Source: Tahibacter harae | Lineage (GTDB): Bacteria; Pseudomonadota; Gammaproteobacteria; Xanthomonadales; Rhodanobacteraceae | DNA length: 38,117 nt | Assembly (NCBI RefSeq): GCF_024437735.1 | Contig: NZ_JANFQO010000033.1 | Span: 1 to 38,117 of the forward strand | Reading direction: 5' to 3' | Shown here: positions 15,403 to 24,542 of the stretch, one piece after another | Numbering within the stretch: position 1 is the stretch's first letter | Layout of the letters: the number at the start of each line of letters is the position of its first letter | Translations under genes and position numbers: made by a program | The notes under the pieces: model-generated | What the model saw: the letters and a program-made list of their open reading frames with translations, nothing else | Database searches by the model: none | Told to the model about the DNA's origin: nothing

Positions 15403-18400
15403 TTACTCGCCCAGCGTCAGCAGCGAGGCATTGCCGCCTGCCGCCGTGGTGTTGATGGTCAGGGTGCGCTCGGTGACGAAGCGGGCCAGGTAGTGCGGGC
15501 CGCCGGCCTTGGGGCCGGTGCCGGACAGGCCTTCGCCGCCGAAGGGCTGCACGCCGACGACCGCGCCGATCTGGTTGCGGTTGACGTAGCAGTTGCCGAC
15601 CTTCACGCCGCGGGAGATCTGCTCGATGGTGGAATCGATGCGGCTGTGCACGCCCAGGGTCAGGCCGTAGCCGGTGGCGTTGATCTGGGCTATGACCTTG
15701 TCCAGGTCCGCCGCCTTCCAGCGCAGCACATGCAGCACCGGGCCGAACACTTCGCGCTTGAGCTGGTCCAGCGAACTGATCTCGTAGGCGCGCGGCGCAA
15801 AGAAGGTGCCGTTGGCCGCGTCGGCGCCGAGCTGGGCGACCTTGATCAGCTTGGCTTCCTTGTCCATGCGCGCGGCGTGGTCGTCGAGGATCTTCTTTGC
15901 GTCCTCGTCGATCACCGGGCCGATGTCGGTGGAGAGCAGGCGCGGTTCGCCGACCTTCAGCTCGTCCATGGCGCCGGCCAGCATGTGCACAACCTTGTCG
16001 GCGATGTCTTCCTGCACGAACAGGATGCGCGCACAGGAGCAGCGCTGGCCGGCCGAATAGAACGCGCTGCTGACGGCGTCCTTGACGACTTGCTCGGGCA
16101 GGCTGGAGGAATCGGCGATCAGCGCGTTCTGGCCGCCGGTCTCGGCGATCAGCACGGCGATGGCGGCGTCGCGCGCGGCCAGCGAGCGGTTGATGGCGCG
16201 GGCGGTCTCGGTGGAGCCGGTGAAGACCACGCCGGCGATGCGCGGATCCTTGCACAGCGCCGCGCCGACGGTGGCGCCGTCGCCGGGCACGAACTGCAGC
16301 ACGCCGGCCGGCACGCCGGCTTCATGCAGCAGCTGGGTGGCGCGGAATGCGACCAGATTGGTCTGCTCGGCCGGCTTGGCGATCACCGCATTGCCGGTGA
16401 CCAGGGCGGCGACCACCTGGCCCATGAAGATGGCCAGCGGGAAATTCCACGGACTGATTGCGACGAACACGCCGCGGCCGTGCAGGAACAGCTGGTTGGA
16501 TTCGCCGGTCGGGCCGGGCAGGGCATCCGGATGCGCCAGCATCTTGCGCGCCTGGGCGGCGTAGTAGCGGCAGAAGTCGACCGCCTCGCGCACTTCGGCG
16601 ATGGCGTCGGGAATGGTCTTGCCGGCTTCGCGTACGCACAGGGCAATGAGTTCGCCGCGGTTGGCCTCCATCAGGTCGGCCGTGTGTTCGAGGATCTTGG
16701 CACGGCCGGCGGCCGGGGTGCGGTCCCAGTCCGGCTGCGCGGCGACGGCGTTGGCGATGGCTTTTTCCACCGCGGTCGCATCGGCCGGCTGCCAGCTGCC
16801 GACAGTGCGGCGGCGGTCGGCCGGGTCGGTCACGGCGATCGTGGCCGTGGCCACGTTCGCGCCGGGGATCAGCGGCCTGGCCGCCCAGGTCTGCGGCGAG
16901 GCGGCGATCGCGTCGCTCAGCGCCTTGAGTTCGTTGTCGTTACCGAGATTGACGCCCATGGAATTCTTCCGTTGTTCCCCGAACAGGCCGGCCGGCTGCG
17001 GAATGCGCGGATGCGGCTTGGTAGTGAAGTGACGCACGACCTCGACCGGGTCGGCGACCAGGTCGCGGATCGACAGGTTCTCGTCGACGATGCGGTTTAC
17101 AAAACTGGTATTGGCGCCGTTTTCCAGCAGGCGGCGCACCAGGTAGGGCAGCAGATCCTCGTGCGAACCCACCGGCGCGTAGACGCGGCAGGGCACGTTC
17201 ATGTTGCGCTCGCCGACGACTTCGGCGTAGAGGTCCGCGCCCATGCCGTGCAGGCGCTGGAACTCGAACGGCCGGCCCTTGGCCATGTGGTGGATGGCGG
17301 CGATGGTATGCGCGTTGTGGGTGGCGAAAGCCGGGTAGAACAGCTCGCCGTAGTCGAACAGGCGGCGCGCGCAGGCCAGGTAGGACACGTCGGTGTTGGG
17401 CTTGCGCGTATACACCGGATAGCCGCCGTGGCCGCCTTCCTGGGCGCGCTTGACCTCGGAATCCCAGTAGGCGCCCTTGACCAGGCGCACGCACCAGCGC
17501 TGGCCGTTGGCGCGGGCCTTCTCGGCCAGCCAGTCGATCACGAACGGCGCGCGCTTCTGGTAGGCCTGCACCGCCAGGCCGAAGCCCTGCCAGCCGGCCA
17601 GCGACGGGTGCGCATGCACCGCGGCCATGATGTCGAGCGAGATTTCCAGGCGCTCGGATTCCTCGGCGTCCACCGTCAGGCAGATGCCCTGGGCCTTGGC
17701 CAGCTGGGCCAGTTCCAGCAGCTTGGGCTGCAGTTCGGCGAATACGCGCTCGCGCTTGGCCACTTCGTAGCGCGGGTGCAGCGCGGACAGCTTGATCGAG
17801 ATGGAGGGCGCGTCCAGCACGTTGGGGAACGGGCCGCGCGCGCCCAGCGCCTTGATCGCGTCGATATAGGCGCGGTGGTAGCGCTCGCCATCGGGCGTGG
17901 TCAGCGCGCCTTCGCCGAGCATGTCGTAGGAATAGCGGTAGGCGCGGTTTTCCTTCTCCTCGGCCCGGTCCAGCGCTTCCTTGATGGTGCGGCCCATCAC
18001 GAACTGATGGCCCATGATGCGCATGGCCTGGCGCACCGCCAGGCGGATCACCGGCTCGCCGGCGCGGCCGATCAGGCGCTTGAGCGCGCCGAGGAAGTTG
18101 CGCTGGGTCTCGTCGGCCAGGGTGACCAGCTTGCCGGTCAGCATCAGGCCCCAGGTGCCGGCGTTGACCAGCACCGAGTCGCTCTTGCCCAGGTGGGATT
18201 CCCAGTTGGCCTCGCCGAGCTTGTCGGAGATGAGCTTGTCGGCGGTCTCCTTGTCCGGGATGCGCAGCAGCGCCTCGGCCACGCACATCAGCAGCACGCC
18301 TTCCTCGGAGGAAAGGTCGTACTCGCGCATGAAGGACTCGACCGCGGATTTCTGGTCGGCCTTGGCGCGCACGCGGGCGACCAGTTCGCCGGCGCGGGCC

Positions 18401-18552
18401 AGTACGAGATCGCGCTCGGCCGGCGGCAGTGCCGCCTGGGCGACCAGCTCGTTGACGGCTTCGGTCTCGTCGCGGCAGTAGGCGGCGGTCATGCGCGCAC
18501 GCGCGGCATCGGCCGGGGCGGGCAGTTCAGGTGTCAGGATTTGGGCACTCAC
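15403..18552 (-). CDS. putA: Bifunctional proline dehydrogenase / P5C dehydrogenase PutA
   Basis: A 1049-residue enzyme that oxidises proline to glutamate, passing electrons to FAD and the quinone pool and then reducing NAD. The proline dehydrogenase barrel (about 130-465) shows RLVKGAYWDSEVK and the FAD-contacting F-A-T-H-N-A-H-T. The aldehyde dehydrogenase half starts near 532 and has catalytic Cys838 (SAGQRCSCAR) and Glu804 (LIAETGGQNA). It lacks the N-terminal ribbon-helix-helix repressor domain of E. coli PutA (1320 residues) and the C-terminal extension, so it is a short, purely catalytic PutA. The start is GTG 18552. It is divergent from the cox operon. Confidence 0.96.
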   Translation of the reverse strand: MSAQILTPELPAPADAARARMTAAYCRDETEAVNELVAQAALPPAERDLVLARAGELVARVRAKADQKSAVESFMREYDLSSEEGVLLMCVAEALLRIPDKETADKLISDKLGEANWESHLGKSDSVLVNAGTWGLMLTGKLVTLADETQRNFLGALKRLIGRAGEPVIRLAVRQAMRIMGHQFVMGRTIKEALDRAEEKENRAYRYSYDMLGEGALTTPDGERYHRAYIDAIKALGARGPFPNVLDAPSISIKLSALHPRYEVAKRERVFAELQPKLLELAQLAKAQGICLTVDAEESERLEISLDIMAAVHAHPSLAGWQGFGLAVQAYQKRAPFVIDWLAEKARANGQRWCVRLVKGAYWDSEVKRAQEGGHGGYPVYTRKPNTDVSYLACARRLFDYGELFYPAFATHNAHTIAAIHHMAKGRPFEFQRLHGMGADLYAEVVGERNMNVPCRVYAPVGSHEDLLPYLVRRLLENGANTSFVNRIVDENLSIRDLVADPVEVVRHFTTKPHPRIPQPAGLFGEQRKNSMGVNLGNDNELKALSDAIAASPQTWAARPLIPGANVATATIAVTDPADRRRTVGSWQPADATAVEKAIANAVAAQPDWDRTPAAGRAKILEHTADLMEANRGELIALCVREAGKTIPDAIAEVREAVDFCRYYAAQARKMLAHPDALPGPTGESNQLFLHGRGVFVAISPWNFPLAIFMGQVVAALVTGNAVIAKPAEQTNLVAFRATQLLHEAGVPAGVLQFVPGDGATVGAALCKDPRIAGVVFTGSTETARAINRSLAARDAAIAVLIAETGGQNALIADSSSLPEQVVKDAVSSAFYSAGQRCSCARILFVQEDIADKVVHMLAGAMDELKVGEPRLLSTDIGPVIDEDAKKILDDHAARMDKEAKLIKVAQLGADAANGTFFAPRAYEISSLDQLKREVFGPVLHVLRWKAADLDKVIAQINATGYGLTLGVHSRIDSTIEQISRGVKVGNCYVNRNQIGAVVGVQPFGGEGLSGTGPKAGGPHYLARFVTERTLTINTTAAGGNASLLTLGE

Positions 18553-18668
18553 GGGGGATCTCTGTGGCGATTAGCCGGCCTGGCCCGGGCCCGGCTGAAG
18601 GGAAGCCGGAATTTTAGATGGCCCCCCCCGCCGGTCAAGTTCCAAACCTTCACACCGGCGCGGGTCCA

Positions 18669-18695
18669 CGCCCTGCGGCAATTCGCCGCAGGGCG
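18669..18695. repeat. GC hairpin in the putA-cox control region
   Basis: CGCCCTGCGGC (18669-18679) pairs exactly with GCCGCAGGGCG (18685-18695) around a 5-base AATTC loop. It sits between the putA start and the cox promoter candidate. It could be a transcription insulator or a regulator site; no function can be read. Confidence 0.55.
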
Positions 18696-18747
18696 CGCCG
18701 CGGCTCGGTGCGGCGGCGGTCTGTGGTCTCTGCGCACCCGGGTTTTC

Positions 18748-18776
18748 TTGCCCGTATCCGGCTCAGCCACTATCAT
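18748..18776 (+). promoter_or_regulatory. Sigma-70 type promoter candidate for the cox operon
   Basis: TTGCCC (18748-18753, four of six to consensus) is separated by exactly 17 bp from TATCAT (18771-18776, five of six). Transcription would start near 18783 and give a leader of about 300 bases before coxB. Found by eye only. Confidence 0.45.
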
Positions 18777-19080
18777 TTCGCGGTTCTACGCCTGTCGCCA
18801 TGACACAGGCGCGGCGCCGCCGGCGCCGGCGCCGTGCAGGGGACAGTGCCGATCTTGCGGGCCAGCCACTTTCTTCCAGCGCGCGAATTCCTTGCGGAAG
18901 CTCGTGCCGCCGGGGTTTGATGGCCGGCACGCCGGGCCCCACCAGCCGGGCCTGCGATCGGGCGGCGGCAATGCATTCGGTGCGTGGCCGGAAGCAGGCA
19001 GGGGCGGACCGCGCAAGCGGCGGCACCGGCCGGCGGAAGGCGGCGGCCCCAACGACTGGGATGGCTTTAGGGTGATGGCA

Positions 19081-19983
19081 ATGAAGTCTCTGGCAACTAC
19101 GCGATTCGGGCGTGCCGCCGTTGCGGCTGGGCTCGCGCTGGCAGCGAACATCAGCTTTGCGGCCAGCTCCATGCCGCACCGCTGGCAGTTGAACATGGCG
19201 CCCGGCGTCACCCAGACGGCGCGCAACGCCTACCACGCGCACATGATCGCGCTGTGGGTCTGCGTGGTCATCGGCATCATCGTGTTCGGCGCGATGGCCT
19301 ATGCGATGTTCAAGTTCCGCAAGTCCAAGGGCGCCGTGCCGGCCCAGTGGAGCCACAACACCAAGGCCGAAGTGATCTGGACGGTCATTCCCATCCTGAT
19401 CCTGGTCGCCATGGCCTGGCCCGCCACGCAGTACCTGGTGCACCAGTCCGATACCTCCAACCCGGTGCTGACGGTGAAGATCACCGGCTACCAGTGGAAG
19501 TGGCGCTACGAATACGTCGATTACGAAGGCAAGCCCACCGGCGTGAACTTCATGTCCAAGCTCGACGCCGACAGCGACAAGACGCGCCAGCTCAAGTCCG
19601 GCCTGGACCCGCACGCGGTCAAGGTGGGCGAGGAAGCCACCTACCTGCTCAATGTCGACAAGCCGCTGGTGCTGCCGACCAACGCCAAGATCCGCTTCGT
19701 CATTACCGCCGACGATGTGATCCACGCCTGGTGGGTGCCGGCGCTGGGCTGGAAGACCGACGCCATCCCCGACATCATCAACGATGCCTGGACCCTGATC
19801 GAAACGCCGGGAACCTACCGCGGCCAGTGCGCCGAACTGTGCGGCCAGGACCACGGCTTCATGCCCATCGTCGTCGAAGCCAAGCCCAAGGCCGAATTCG
19901 ACCAGTGGCTGGCCGGCCAGCAGGCCGCCGCCGCTCCCGCTGTTCCGACTGCCGCGCCGGCCGCCGCCGCGCCGCAGGGTTAA
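19081..19983 (+). CDS. coxB: Cytochrome c oxidase subunit II
   Basis: A 300-residue subunit of the aa3-type terminal oxidase that takes electrons from cytochrome c through the binuclear CuA centre. A signal peptide ends near ISFA-A, followed by two transmembrane helices (about 56-77 and 99-119). The aromatic YQWKWRYEY segment (138-146) is the electron entry patch. CuA ligands are all present: His215, Cys250, Glu252, Cys254, His258 and Met261 (GQCAELCGQDHGFM). There is no fused cytochrome c domain; the tail is an Ala/Pro-rich extension. ATG 19081 is preferred over ATG 19075 because AGGG lies eight bases before it. It is the first gene of the operon. Confidence 0.97.
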   Translation: MKSLATTRFGRAAVAAGLALAANISFAASSMPHRWQLNMAPGVTQTARNAYHAHMIALWVCVVIGIIVFGAMAYAMFKFRKSKGAVPAQWSHNTKAEVIWTVIPILILVAMAWPATQYLVHQSDTSNPVLTVKITGYQWKWRYEYVDYEGKPTGVNFMSKLDADSDKTRQLKSGLDPHAVKVGEEATYLLNVDKPLVLPTNAKIRFVITADDVIHAWWVPALGWKTDAIPDIINDAWTLIETPGTYRGQCAELCGQDHGFMPIVVEAKPKAEFDQWLAGQQAAAAPAVPTAAPAAAAPQG

Positions 19984-20005
19984 GTCTTAGTCAGAGGTCG
20001 AATCC

Positions 20006-21634
20006 ATGGCAACGCACGCCGCCACTGATCACCACGCCGATCACCACGACGATCACGACCACAAGCCGGCTGGCTTCTGGGATCGCTGGGTGTTCACCAC
20101 CAACCACAAGGACATCGGTACCCTGTACCTGGTGTTCGCCTTCGTCATGTTCTGCATCGGCGGCGCCATGTCCGGCGTCATCCGCGCCGAGCTGATGAGC
20201 CCTGGCCTGCAGTTCGTCGAGCCCTACTTCTTCAACCAGATGACCACGGTGCATGCCCTGGTCATGATCTTCGGCGGCGTGATGCCGGCCTTCGTCGGCC
20301 TGGGCAACTGGATGATCCCGCTGCAGATCGGCGCGCCCGACATGGCCCTGCCGCGCATGAACAACTGGTCCTTCTGGATCATGCCGTTCGCCTTCACCGT
20401 GCTGCTGCTGACCCTGTTCCTGCCGGGCGGCGCGCCGGCCGGCGGCTGGACCCTGTATCCGCCGCTGTCGCTGCAGGGCGGTTCCGCGGTCGCCTTCGCC
20501 ATCTTCGCCATCCACATGATGGGCATCAGCTCCATCATGGGGGCCATCAACATCATCGCCACCATCCTCAACATGCGCGCGCCGGGCATGGACCTGCTCA
20601 AGATGCCGCTGTTCGTGTGGACCTGGCTGATCACCGCCTTCCTGCTGATCGCCGTGATGCCGGTGCTCGCCGGCGCGGTGACCATGCTGCTGACCGACAA
20701 GTTCTTCGGCACCAGCTTCTTCAATGCGGCCGGCGGCGGCGACCCGGTGATGTTCCAGCACATCTTCTGGTTCTTCGGCCACCCCGAGGTCTACATCATG
20801 ATCCTGCCGGCCTTCGGCGTGGTGTCGGAAATCATCCCGACCTTCGCGCGCAAGCCGCTGTTCGGCTACCAGGCCATGGTGTACGCGACCGCTTCCATCG
20901 CCTTCCTCAGCTTCATCGTCTGGGCCCACCACATGTTCACCGTGGGCATGCCGCTGGGCGGCGAGCTGTTCTTCATGTACGCGACCATGATGATCGCCGT
21001 GCCCACGGGCGTTAAGGTGTTCAACTGGGTATCGACCATGTGGAAGGGCTCGATGACCTTCGAGACGCCCATGCTGTGGGCGATCGGCTTCGTCATCCTG
21101 TTCACCATCGGCGGCTTCTCCGGCCTGATGCTGGCCATCGTCCCGGCCGACTTCCAGTACCACGACACCTACTTCGTCGTTGCCCACTTCCACTACGTGC
21201 TGGTGACCGGCGCGCTGTTCTCCATCATCGCCGCGGTGTACTACTGGTTCCCGAAGTGGACCGGCCGCCACTACAGCGAAAAGTGGGGCAAGTTCCACTT
21301 CTGGTGGACCATCGTCTTCGTCAACCTGCTGTTCTTCCCGCAGCACTTCCTGGGCCTGGCCGGCATGCCGCGCCGCATCCCGGACTACAACGTCGCATTC
21401 GCGGACTGGAACCTGATCAGCTCGATCGGCGCCTTCGGCATGCTGTGCACGCCGGTGTTCATGTTCCTGATCCTGTGGCACGCCAAGAAGCACGGTCCCA
21501 AGGCCACCACCCAGGTCTGGGAAGGCGCGCATGGTCTGGAATGGACAGTGCCTTCGCCGGCGCCGCACCACACCTTCACCACGCCGCCGGTAATCCGCGC
21601 CAGCGACCTGGCCCACGGCGATCCGACCCACTGA
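20006..21634 (+). CDS. coxA: Cytochrome c oxidase subunit I (type A1)
   Basis: The 542-residue catalytic subunit with about 12 transmembrane helices, reducing oxygen to water and pumping protons. Heme and copper ligands visible are His83 and His396 for heme a, His259, His308 and His309 for CuB, and His394 for heme a3. Tyr263 is the crosslinked tyrosine. Proton channel residues are Asp112 ([12 protein letters not shown]) and Glu261 (GHPEVY) for the D path and Lys337 (PTGVKVFNW) for the K path, which marks the A1 type. An unusual cytoplasmic N-terminus is rich in His and Asp (residues 4-19). AGAGG precedes ATG 20006, and the gap to coxB is 22 bp. Confidence 0.98.
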   Translation: MATHAATDHHADHHDDHDHKPAGFWDRWVFTTNHKDIGTLYLVFAFVMFCIGGAMSGVIRAELMSPGLQFVEPYFFNQMTTVHALVMIFGGVMPAFVGLGNWMIPLQIGAPDMALPRMNNWSFWIMPFAFTVLLLTLFLPGGAPAGGWTLYPPLSLQGGSAVAFAIFAIHMMGISSIMGAINIIATILNMRAPGMDLLKMPLFVWTWLITAFLLIAVMPVLAGAVTMLLTDKFFGTSFFNAAGGGDPVMFQHIFWFFGHPEVYIMILPAFGVVSEIIPTFARKPLFGYQAMVYATASIAFLSFIVWAHHMFTVGMPLGGELFFMYATMMIAVPTGVKVFNWVSTMWKGSMTFETPMLWAIGFVILFTIGGFSGLMLAIVPADFQYHDTYFVVAHFHYVLVTGALFSIIAAVYYWFPKWTGRHYSEKWGKFHFWWTIVFVNLLFFPQHFLGLAGMPRRIPDYNVAFADWNLISSIGAFGMLCTPVFMFLILWHAKKHGPKATTQVWEGAHGLEWTVPSPAPHHTFTTPPVIRASDLAHGDPTH

Positions 21635-21680
21635 AAGGAAACCGGCGCGCTGCCGCGGCCGGCAGCGCGCCATTGAACGC

Positions 21681-21824
21681 ATGAACATGCCCACGTCCCA
21701 GTTCGATCCCGCCCAGCGCCGCGCCGCCGTGCGCCGCACGGCATGGTTCGTCGTGGGCGTGGTCGCGCTGATCTACGCGGGCTTCTTCGTGCGCGCACTG
21801 CTGCTGATGGGGAATACGCCGTGA
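21681..21824 (+). CDS. Small single-helix membrane protein, probable oxidase small assembly protein
   Basis: A 47-residue open frame between coxA and ctaG: a short polar head with R-R-A-A-V-R-R-T followed by one transmembrane helix (about 21-40, AWFVVGVVALIYAGFFV) and a short tail. Its stop overlaps the ctaG start in a four-base GTGA, the usual sign of translational coupling. Small proteins with the same R-x-x-x-x-R-T-A plus one-helix pattern are found at this position in other proteobacterial cox operons and are named cytochrome oxidase small assembly proteins. The function is inferred from position. ATG 21687 is an alternative start. Confidence 0.75.
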   Translation: MNMPTSQFDPAQRRAAVRRTAWFVVGVVALIYAGFFVRALLLMGNTP

Positions 21825-22396
21825 GCAGCGCCGACAACCGCCGCTTCCAGAAAAAGGTCTGGTGGATAGCCGCCGGCTTCTTCGGCTTCGGCTTCGCCCT
21901 GATCCCGCTGTACAACATCGCCTGCGAACACGTGCTCGGCATCAAGCTGGAGCAGGGCGCGATGGATGCCCAGGCTGCCGCGGCGACGACGGTGGACGAA
22001 TCGCGCCTGGTCACGGTGCAGTTCGTCGCCACCACCAAGTCCAAGCTGCCCTGGCAGTTCAGCGCCGAGACCGTGACCATGAAAGTGCATCCGGGCGCGC
22101 TCAACGAAGCCTGGTTCGACGCCACCAACGTGTCCGAGCGCGACATCGTCGGCAATGCGATTCCCAGCGTGGCGCCGAACGAAGCCTCGCTGTACTTCAA
22201 CAAGACCGAATGTTTCTGCTTCACCGAGCAGCTGCTCAAGGCCGGCGAGACGCGGCGCATGCCCGTGCGTTTCGTGGTCGACCCGCGCCTGCCCAAAGAG
22301 ACCAATACCTTGACTCTGTCCTACACGTTCCTTGAGAACACCGTAGCGACCAAGAGACTGGCCGAATCCAACCAGGCCGCCGCGCCGGCGTCCTGA
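21821..22396 (+). CDS. ctaG: Cytochrome c oxidase assembly protein CtaG (Cox11)
   Basis: A 191-residue copper chaperone that delivers Cu to the CuB site of subunit I. It has one N-terminal transmembrane helix (about 13-32) with the conserved Cys35 just after it, and a periplasmic immunoglobulin-like domain carrying the Cu-binding C-F-C-F motif (Cys131, Cys133) in NKTECFCFTEQ. The family signature Y-F-N-K-x-x-C-F-C-F is intact. The start is GTG 21821, overlapping the upstream small gene by four bases; the longer open frame has no support. It sits between coxA and coxC as expected. Confidence 0.95.
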   Translation: MSSADNRRFQKKVWWIAAGFFGFGFALIPLYNIACEHVLGIKLEQGAMDAQAAAATTVDESRLVTVQFVATTKSKLPWQFSAETVTMKVHPGALNEAWFDATNVSERDIVGNAIPSVAPNEASLYFNKTECFCFTEQLLKAGETRRMPVRFVVDPRLPKETNTLTLSYTFLENTVATKRLAESNQAAAPAS

Positions 22397-22424
22397 TCCA
22401 GCGTTCCAATCCGGGGTTTTCATC

Positions 22425-23297
22425 ATGGCGACAGCACAAGGCAACAACGTCTACTACGTGCCGCATGGCAGCAAGTGGCCTGCGGTAGGCACGATAGGCC
22501 TGTTCGTGACCATGATCGGCGCCGCCAACTGGCTCAACGAAGTGAGCTGGGGCAAGCCGATGTTCTATGTCGGCGTGGCCACCCTGCTGTTCATGATGTG
22601 GGGCTGGTTCGGCGACGTGATCCGCGAGTCGATCAAGGGCATGTACAACAAGCAGGTGGACACCTCGTTCCGCATGGGAATGATGTGGTTCATCTTCTCC
22701 GAGATCATGTTCTTCGCCGCGTTCTTCGGCGCGCTGTTCTACGCGCGCATGTACTCGGTGCCCTGGCTGGGCGGCGAAGGCGACGGCGCACTGACCAACT
22801 TCTACCTGCACCAGGGCTACGCTCCTGCCTGGCCGACCAACGGCCCCGACGCCGTCGGCGGCAGCTTCCAGACCATCCCGGCCTGGGGCGTTCCGCTGCT
22901 CAACACCCTGATCCTGCTGACCTCCGGCGTGACCATCACCATCGCCCACCATGCCCTGCGCGCCGGCCACCGCCTGCAGCTGCTGGTGTTCCTGGGCCTG
23001 ACCGTGCTGCTGGGCGGCATCTTCCTGTTCTACCAGGCCGAGGAATACATCGAGGCCTATCAGCACCTGAACCTGACTCTGGGCTCGGGCGTCTACGGCT
23101 CCACCTTCTTCATGCTGACGGGTTTCCACGGTCTTCACGTGACCCTGGGCACCATCATGCTGGCGGTGATCTGGTTCCGCTGCCTCAAGGGCCACTTCAC
23201 CAAGGACAACCACTTCGGCTTTGAAGCAGTCGCCTGGTACTGGCACTTCGTCGACGTGGTCTGGCTGGGCCTGTTCATGTTCGTTTACGTGCTCTGA
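22425..23297 (+). CDS. coxC: Cytochrome c oxidase subunit III
   Basis: A 290-residue subunit with seven predicted transmembrane helices. Family hallmarks include the F-R-M-G-M-M-W-F-I-F-S-E-I-M-F-F helix, F-Y-Q-A-E-E-Y and the C-terminal F-H-G-L-H-V-T-L-G and W-Y-W-H-F-V-D-V-V-W-L segments, with the carboxylates near the lipid pocket retained. It stabilises the oxidase and its proton uptake. It is the last gene of the first cox segment, 28 bp after ctaG and followed by a strong terminator. Confidence 0.97.
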   Translation: MATAQGNNVYYVPHGSKWPAVGTIGLFVTMIGAANWLNEVSWGKPMFYVGVATLLFMMWGWFGDVIRESIKGMYNKQVDTSFRMGMMWFIFSEIMFFAAFFGALFYARMYSVPWLGGEGDGALTNFYLHQGYAPAWPTNGPDAVGGSFQTIPAWGVPLLNTLILLTSGVTITIAHHALRAGHRLQLLVFLGLTVLLGGIFLFYQAEEYIEAYQHLNLTLGSGVYGSTFFMLTGFHGLHVTLGTIMLAVIWFRCLKGHFTKDNHFGFEAVAWYWHFVDVVWLGLFMFVYVL

Positions 23298-23350
23298 CCA
23301 CAGGCAGCGCACCGCGGCAGCTGTCCTAGGGCAGCTGCCGCTTCAAACGG

Positions 23351-23377
23351 AAAAAGCCGCGCGATGCGCGGCTTTTT
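23351..23377. terminator. Bidirectional Rho-independent terminator after coxC
   Basis: AAAAAGCCGCGC and GCGCGGCTTTTT form a perfect 12-bp stem with a GAT loop, with T-runs usable in both directions. It closes the coxB-coxC operon 53 bp after the coxC stop. Confidence 0.92.
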
Positions 23378-23422
23378 CGTTTCCGGCCTGCGTGGCGGAG
23401 TGGGCGCGGGCTTGCCGCGCAA

Positions 23423-23545
23423 TGAACTCATGGCCTGCCGGAGTTGCTGCGAAATACCCTGGGCAGGGCTGCTGTTCTTGACGCAACAAACCCTGTCGGA
23501 TCGGCGGGATTGCCAAGCCGCAGCGAGGGCCGCCGCATGAGTTCA
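23423..23545. repeat. Segment flanked by a 10-bp inverted repeat
   Basis: TGAACTCATG (23423-23432) and CATGAGTTCA (23536-23545) are exact inverted copies bounding 123 bp with no coding content. Weak further symmetry lies just inside (GCTGCG and CGCAGC). It might be a small non-autonomous element or chance. Confidence 0.3.
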
Positions 23546-23818
23546 CTATGGCTGTCTACTTCGAAGCGCCGGATGAAGGCCGTAGGCTGTACCAGACAGT
23601 AAGGCCATTGGCCGGTGGAGATTTCTTTTCTTCGCTGTCCACTGAAATGGGAGGAATTTCTTCAATTTTCCCTGCGCGTTTCCAGACAGGCTCCAGCATG
23701 CGTCGCGGCATCGGCGCGAACGTGGAAATCCCGAGGCGCATGTACGAACGGGGTGAACTGGACCGTCACTGGGAGGCCCGCGTCGCCGCGGCGGCTGCCT
23801 GCCGCTGGAGCCCGCCGC

Positions 23819-24520
23819 TCAGCCAACCCCACAACGCAATTGGCTGAGCAGCCACCCCGGCCGCGCATCGCCGGTGCCGCCGGAGCCCAGGCGGAAGCGC
23901 AGCTGCACCGCGCGGGCGCCCAGCGCGGCCGGCAATTCGGCGCGTGTCTCGAAGACCTGTTCCTCGCCGCCCCAGGCGGCACGCGCGCCCAGCGGATTGC
24001 CGGCGAAGGCGCGGCTGTCGTAGCCGCCGCTGAGAAAGCGGCCGCCGGCGTTGCGGAAATCCGTCCAGTCGCCGCCGTCCACGGCGATTTCCAGCACGCC
24101 GGCGGTGCTGGCCCAGGACAGCCGGGTGTGCTGGCGCCAGCGCAGGTGCAGGCCCGCGGCGGGGACTACGAAGCGCGGACTGACCAGGGCCGCATCGAAT
24201 ACTTCGGCGCCCGCGTCGGCGATGGCGGCTTCCGCGGCGGCGGCGTTCCAGCGCGGCGAGCCCGCGATCGTGTCGGTTTGCCATGCGGCGAAGCCGCCGC
24301 AGGCCGCGAGGTCAGGGTTCGGAGCCTTCATCGATGCTGCTGCGCCGGACGATGCGGGAATAGCGGCCGCCGGTCCGGCCGCGGGAATCCGCAACTGGCT
24401 GTGCTGGGCCGTTTCGGGTGGCGCCGCGTCCGCCGATCCGCTCGCGACAGTGCAGAACAACGCAGCCGCCACGACCAGGCCGCGGCGGCTGCGGGATGAA
24501 AAAAAGCAATAAAGAAACAT
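23819..24520 (-). CDS. Secreted protein with choice-of-anchor/MAM-like beta domain
   Basis: A 233-residue exported protein. The signal peptide ends near GSADA-A, then a low-complexity Ala/Pro stretch leads into one beta-sandwich domain (about 75-230). The domain shows the pattern of secreted Xanthomonadales and acidobacterial proteins: LRWRQHTRLSW, GVLEIAVDGGDWTDF, GGRFLSGGYDSR, GARAAWGG, FETRAELPAA, and VQLRFRLGSGG before GWLL. Similar domains sit at the ends of secreted proteases, but no catalytic domain is here. AAGGA lies five bases before the start. It follows the gene at 24578 by 57 bp with a hairpin between. It lacks the C-terminal FRD-x-FQ tag of its neighbour. Function unknown. Confidence 0.7.
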   Translation of the reverse strand: MFLYCFFSSRSRRGLVVAAALFCTVASGSADAAPPETAQHSQLRIPAAGPAAAIPASSGAAASMKAPNPDLAACGGFAAWQTDTIAGSPRWNAAAAEAAIADAGAEVFDAALVSPRFVVPAAGLHLRWRQHTRLSWASTAGVLEIAVDGGDWTDFRNAGGRFLSGGYDSRAFAGNPLGARAAWGGEEQVFETRAELPAALGARAVQLRFRLGSGGTGDARPGWLLSQLRCGVG

Positions 24521-24542
24521 GGGAATCCTTGCCTTTGCCGCG

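Larger units (their letters stand above)
18553..19080. other. Divergent control region between putA and the cox operon
   Basis: A 528-bp stretch with no supported gene. It contains a C-tract near 18620, a perfect 11-bp GC hairpin (18669-18695), a good sigma-70 promoter candidate facing coxB (18748-18776) and then about 300 bases of presumed cox leader. An Arg-rich frame at 18800-19075 is not accepted as a gene. Confidence 0.65.
23298..23818. other. Intergenic region after coxC
   Basis: 521 bp between the coxC stop and the 3' end of a minus-strand secreted-protein gene. It holds the cox terminator (23351-23377) and a 123-bp segment bounded by a 10-bp inverted repeat (23423-23545). A plus-strand frame at 23548-23847 has no ribosome binding site or family and overlaps the next gene tail to tail, so it is not called. 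Confidence 0.6.

Noticed and set aside
18800-19075. 91-codon Arg-rich frame before coxB
   Set aside because: Low-complexity poly-Arg start, no family, no ribosome binding site; its TGATG overlap with an upstream coxB ATG is probably chance.
15325-19080. Very long plus-strand open frame reaching into coxB
   Set aside because: It runs antisense to putA, whose coding is certain; the frame is a GC-rich shadow and only the coxB part is real.
23548-23847. 99-codon plus-strand frame after the cox terminator
   Set aside because: No ribosome binding site or recognisable domain, and it overlaps the 3' end of a better supported secreted-protein gene.
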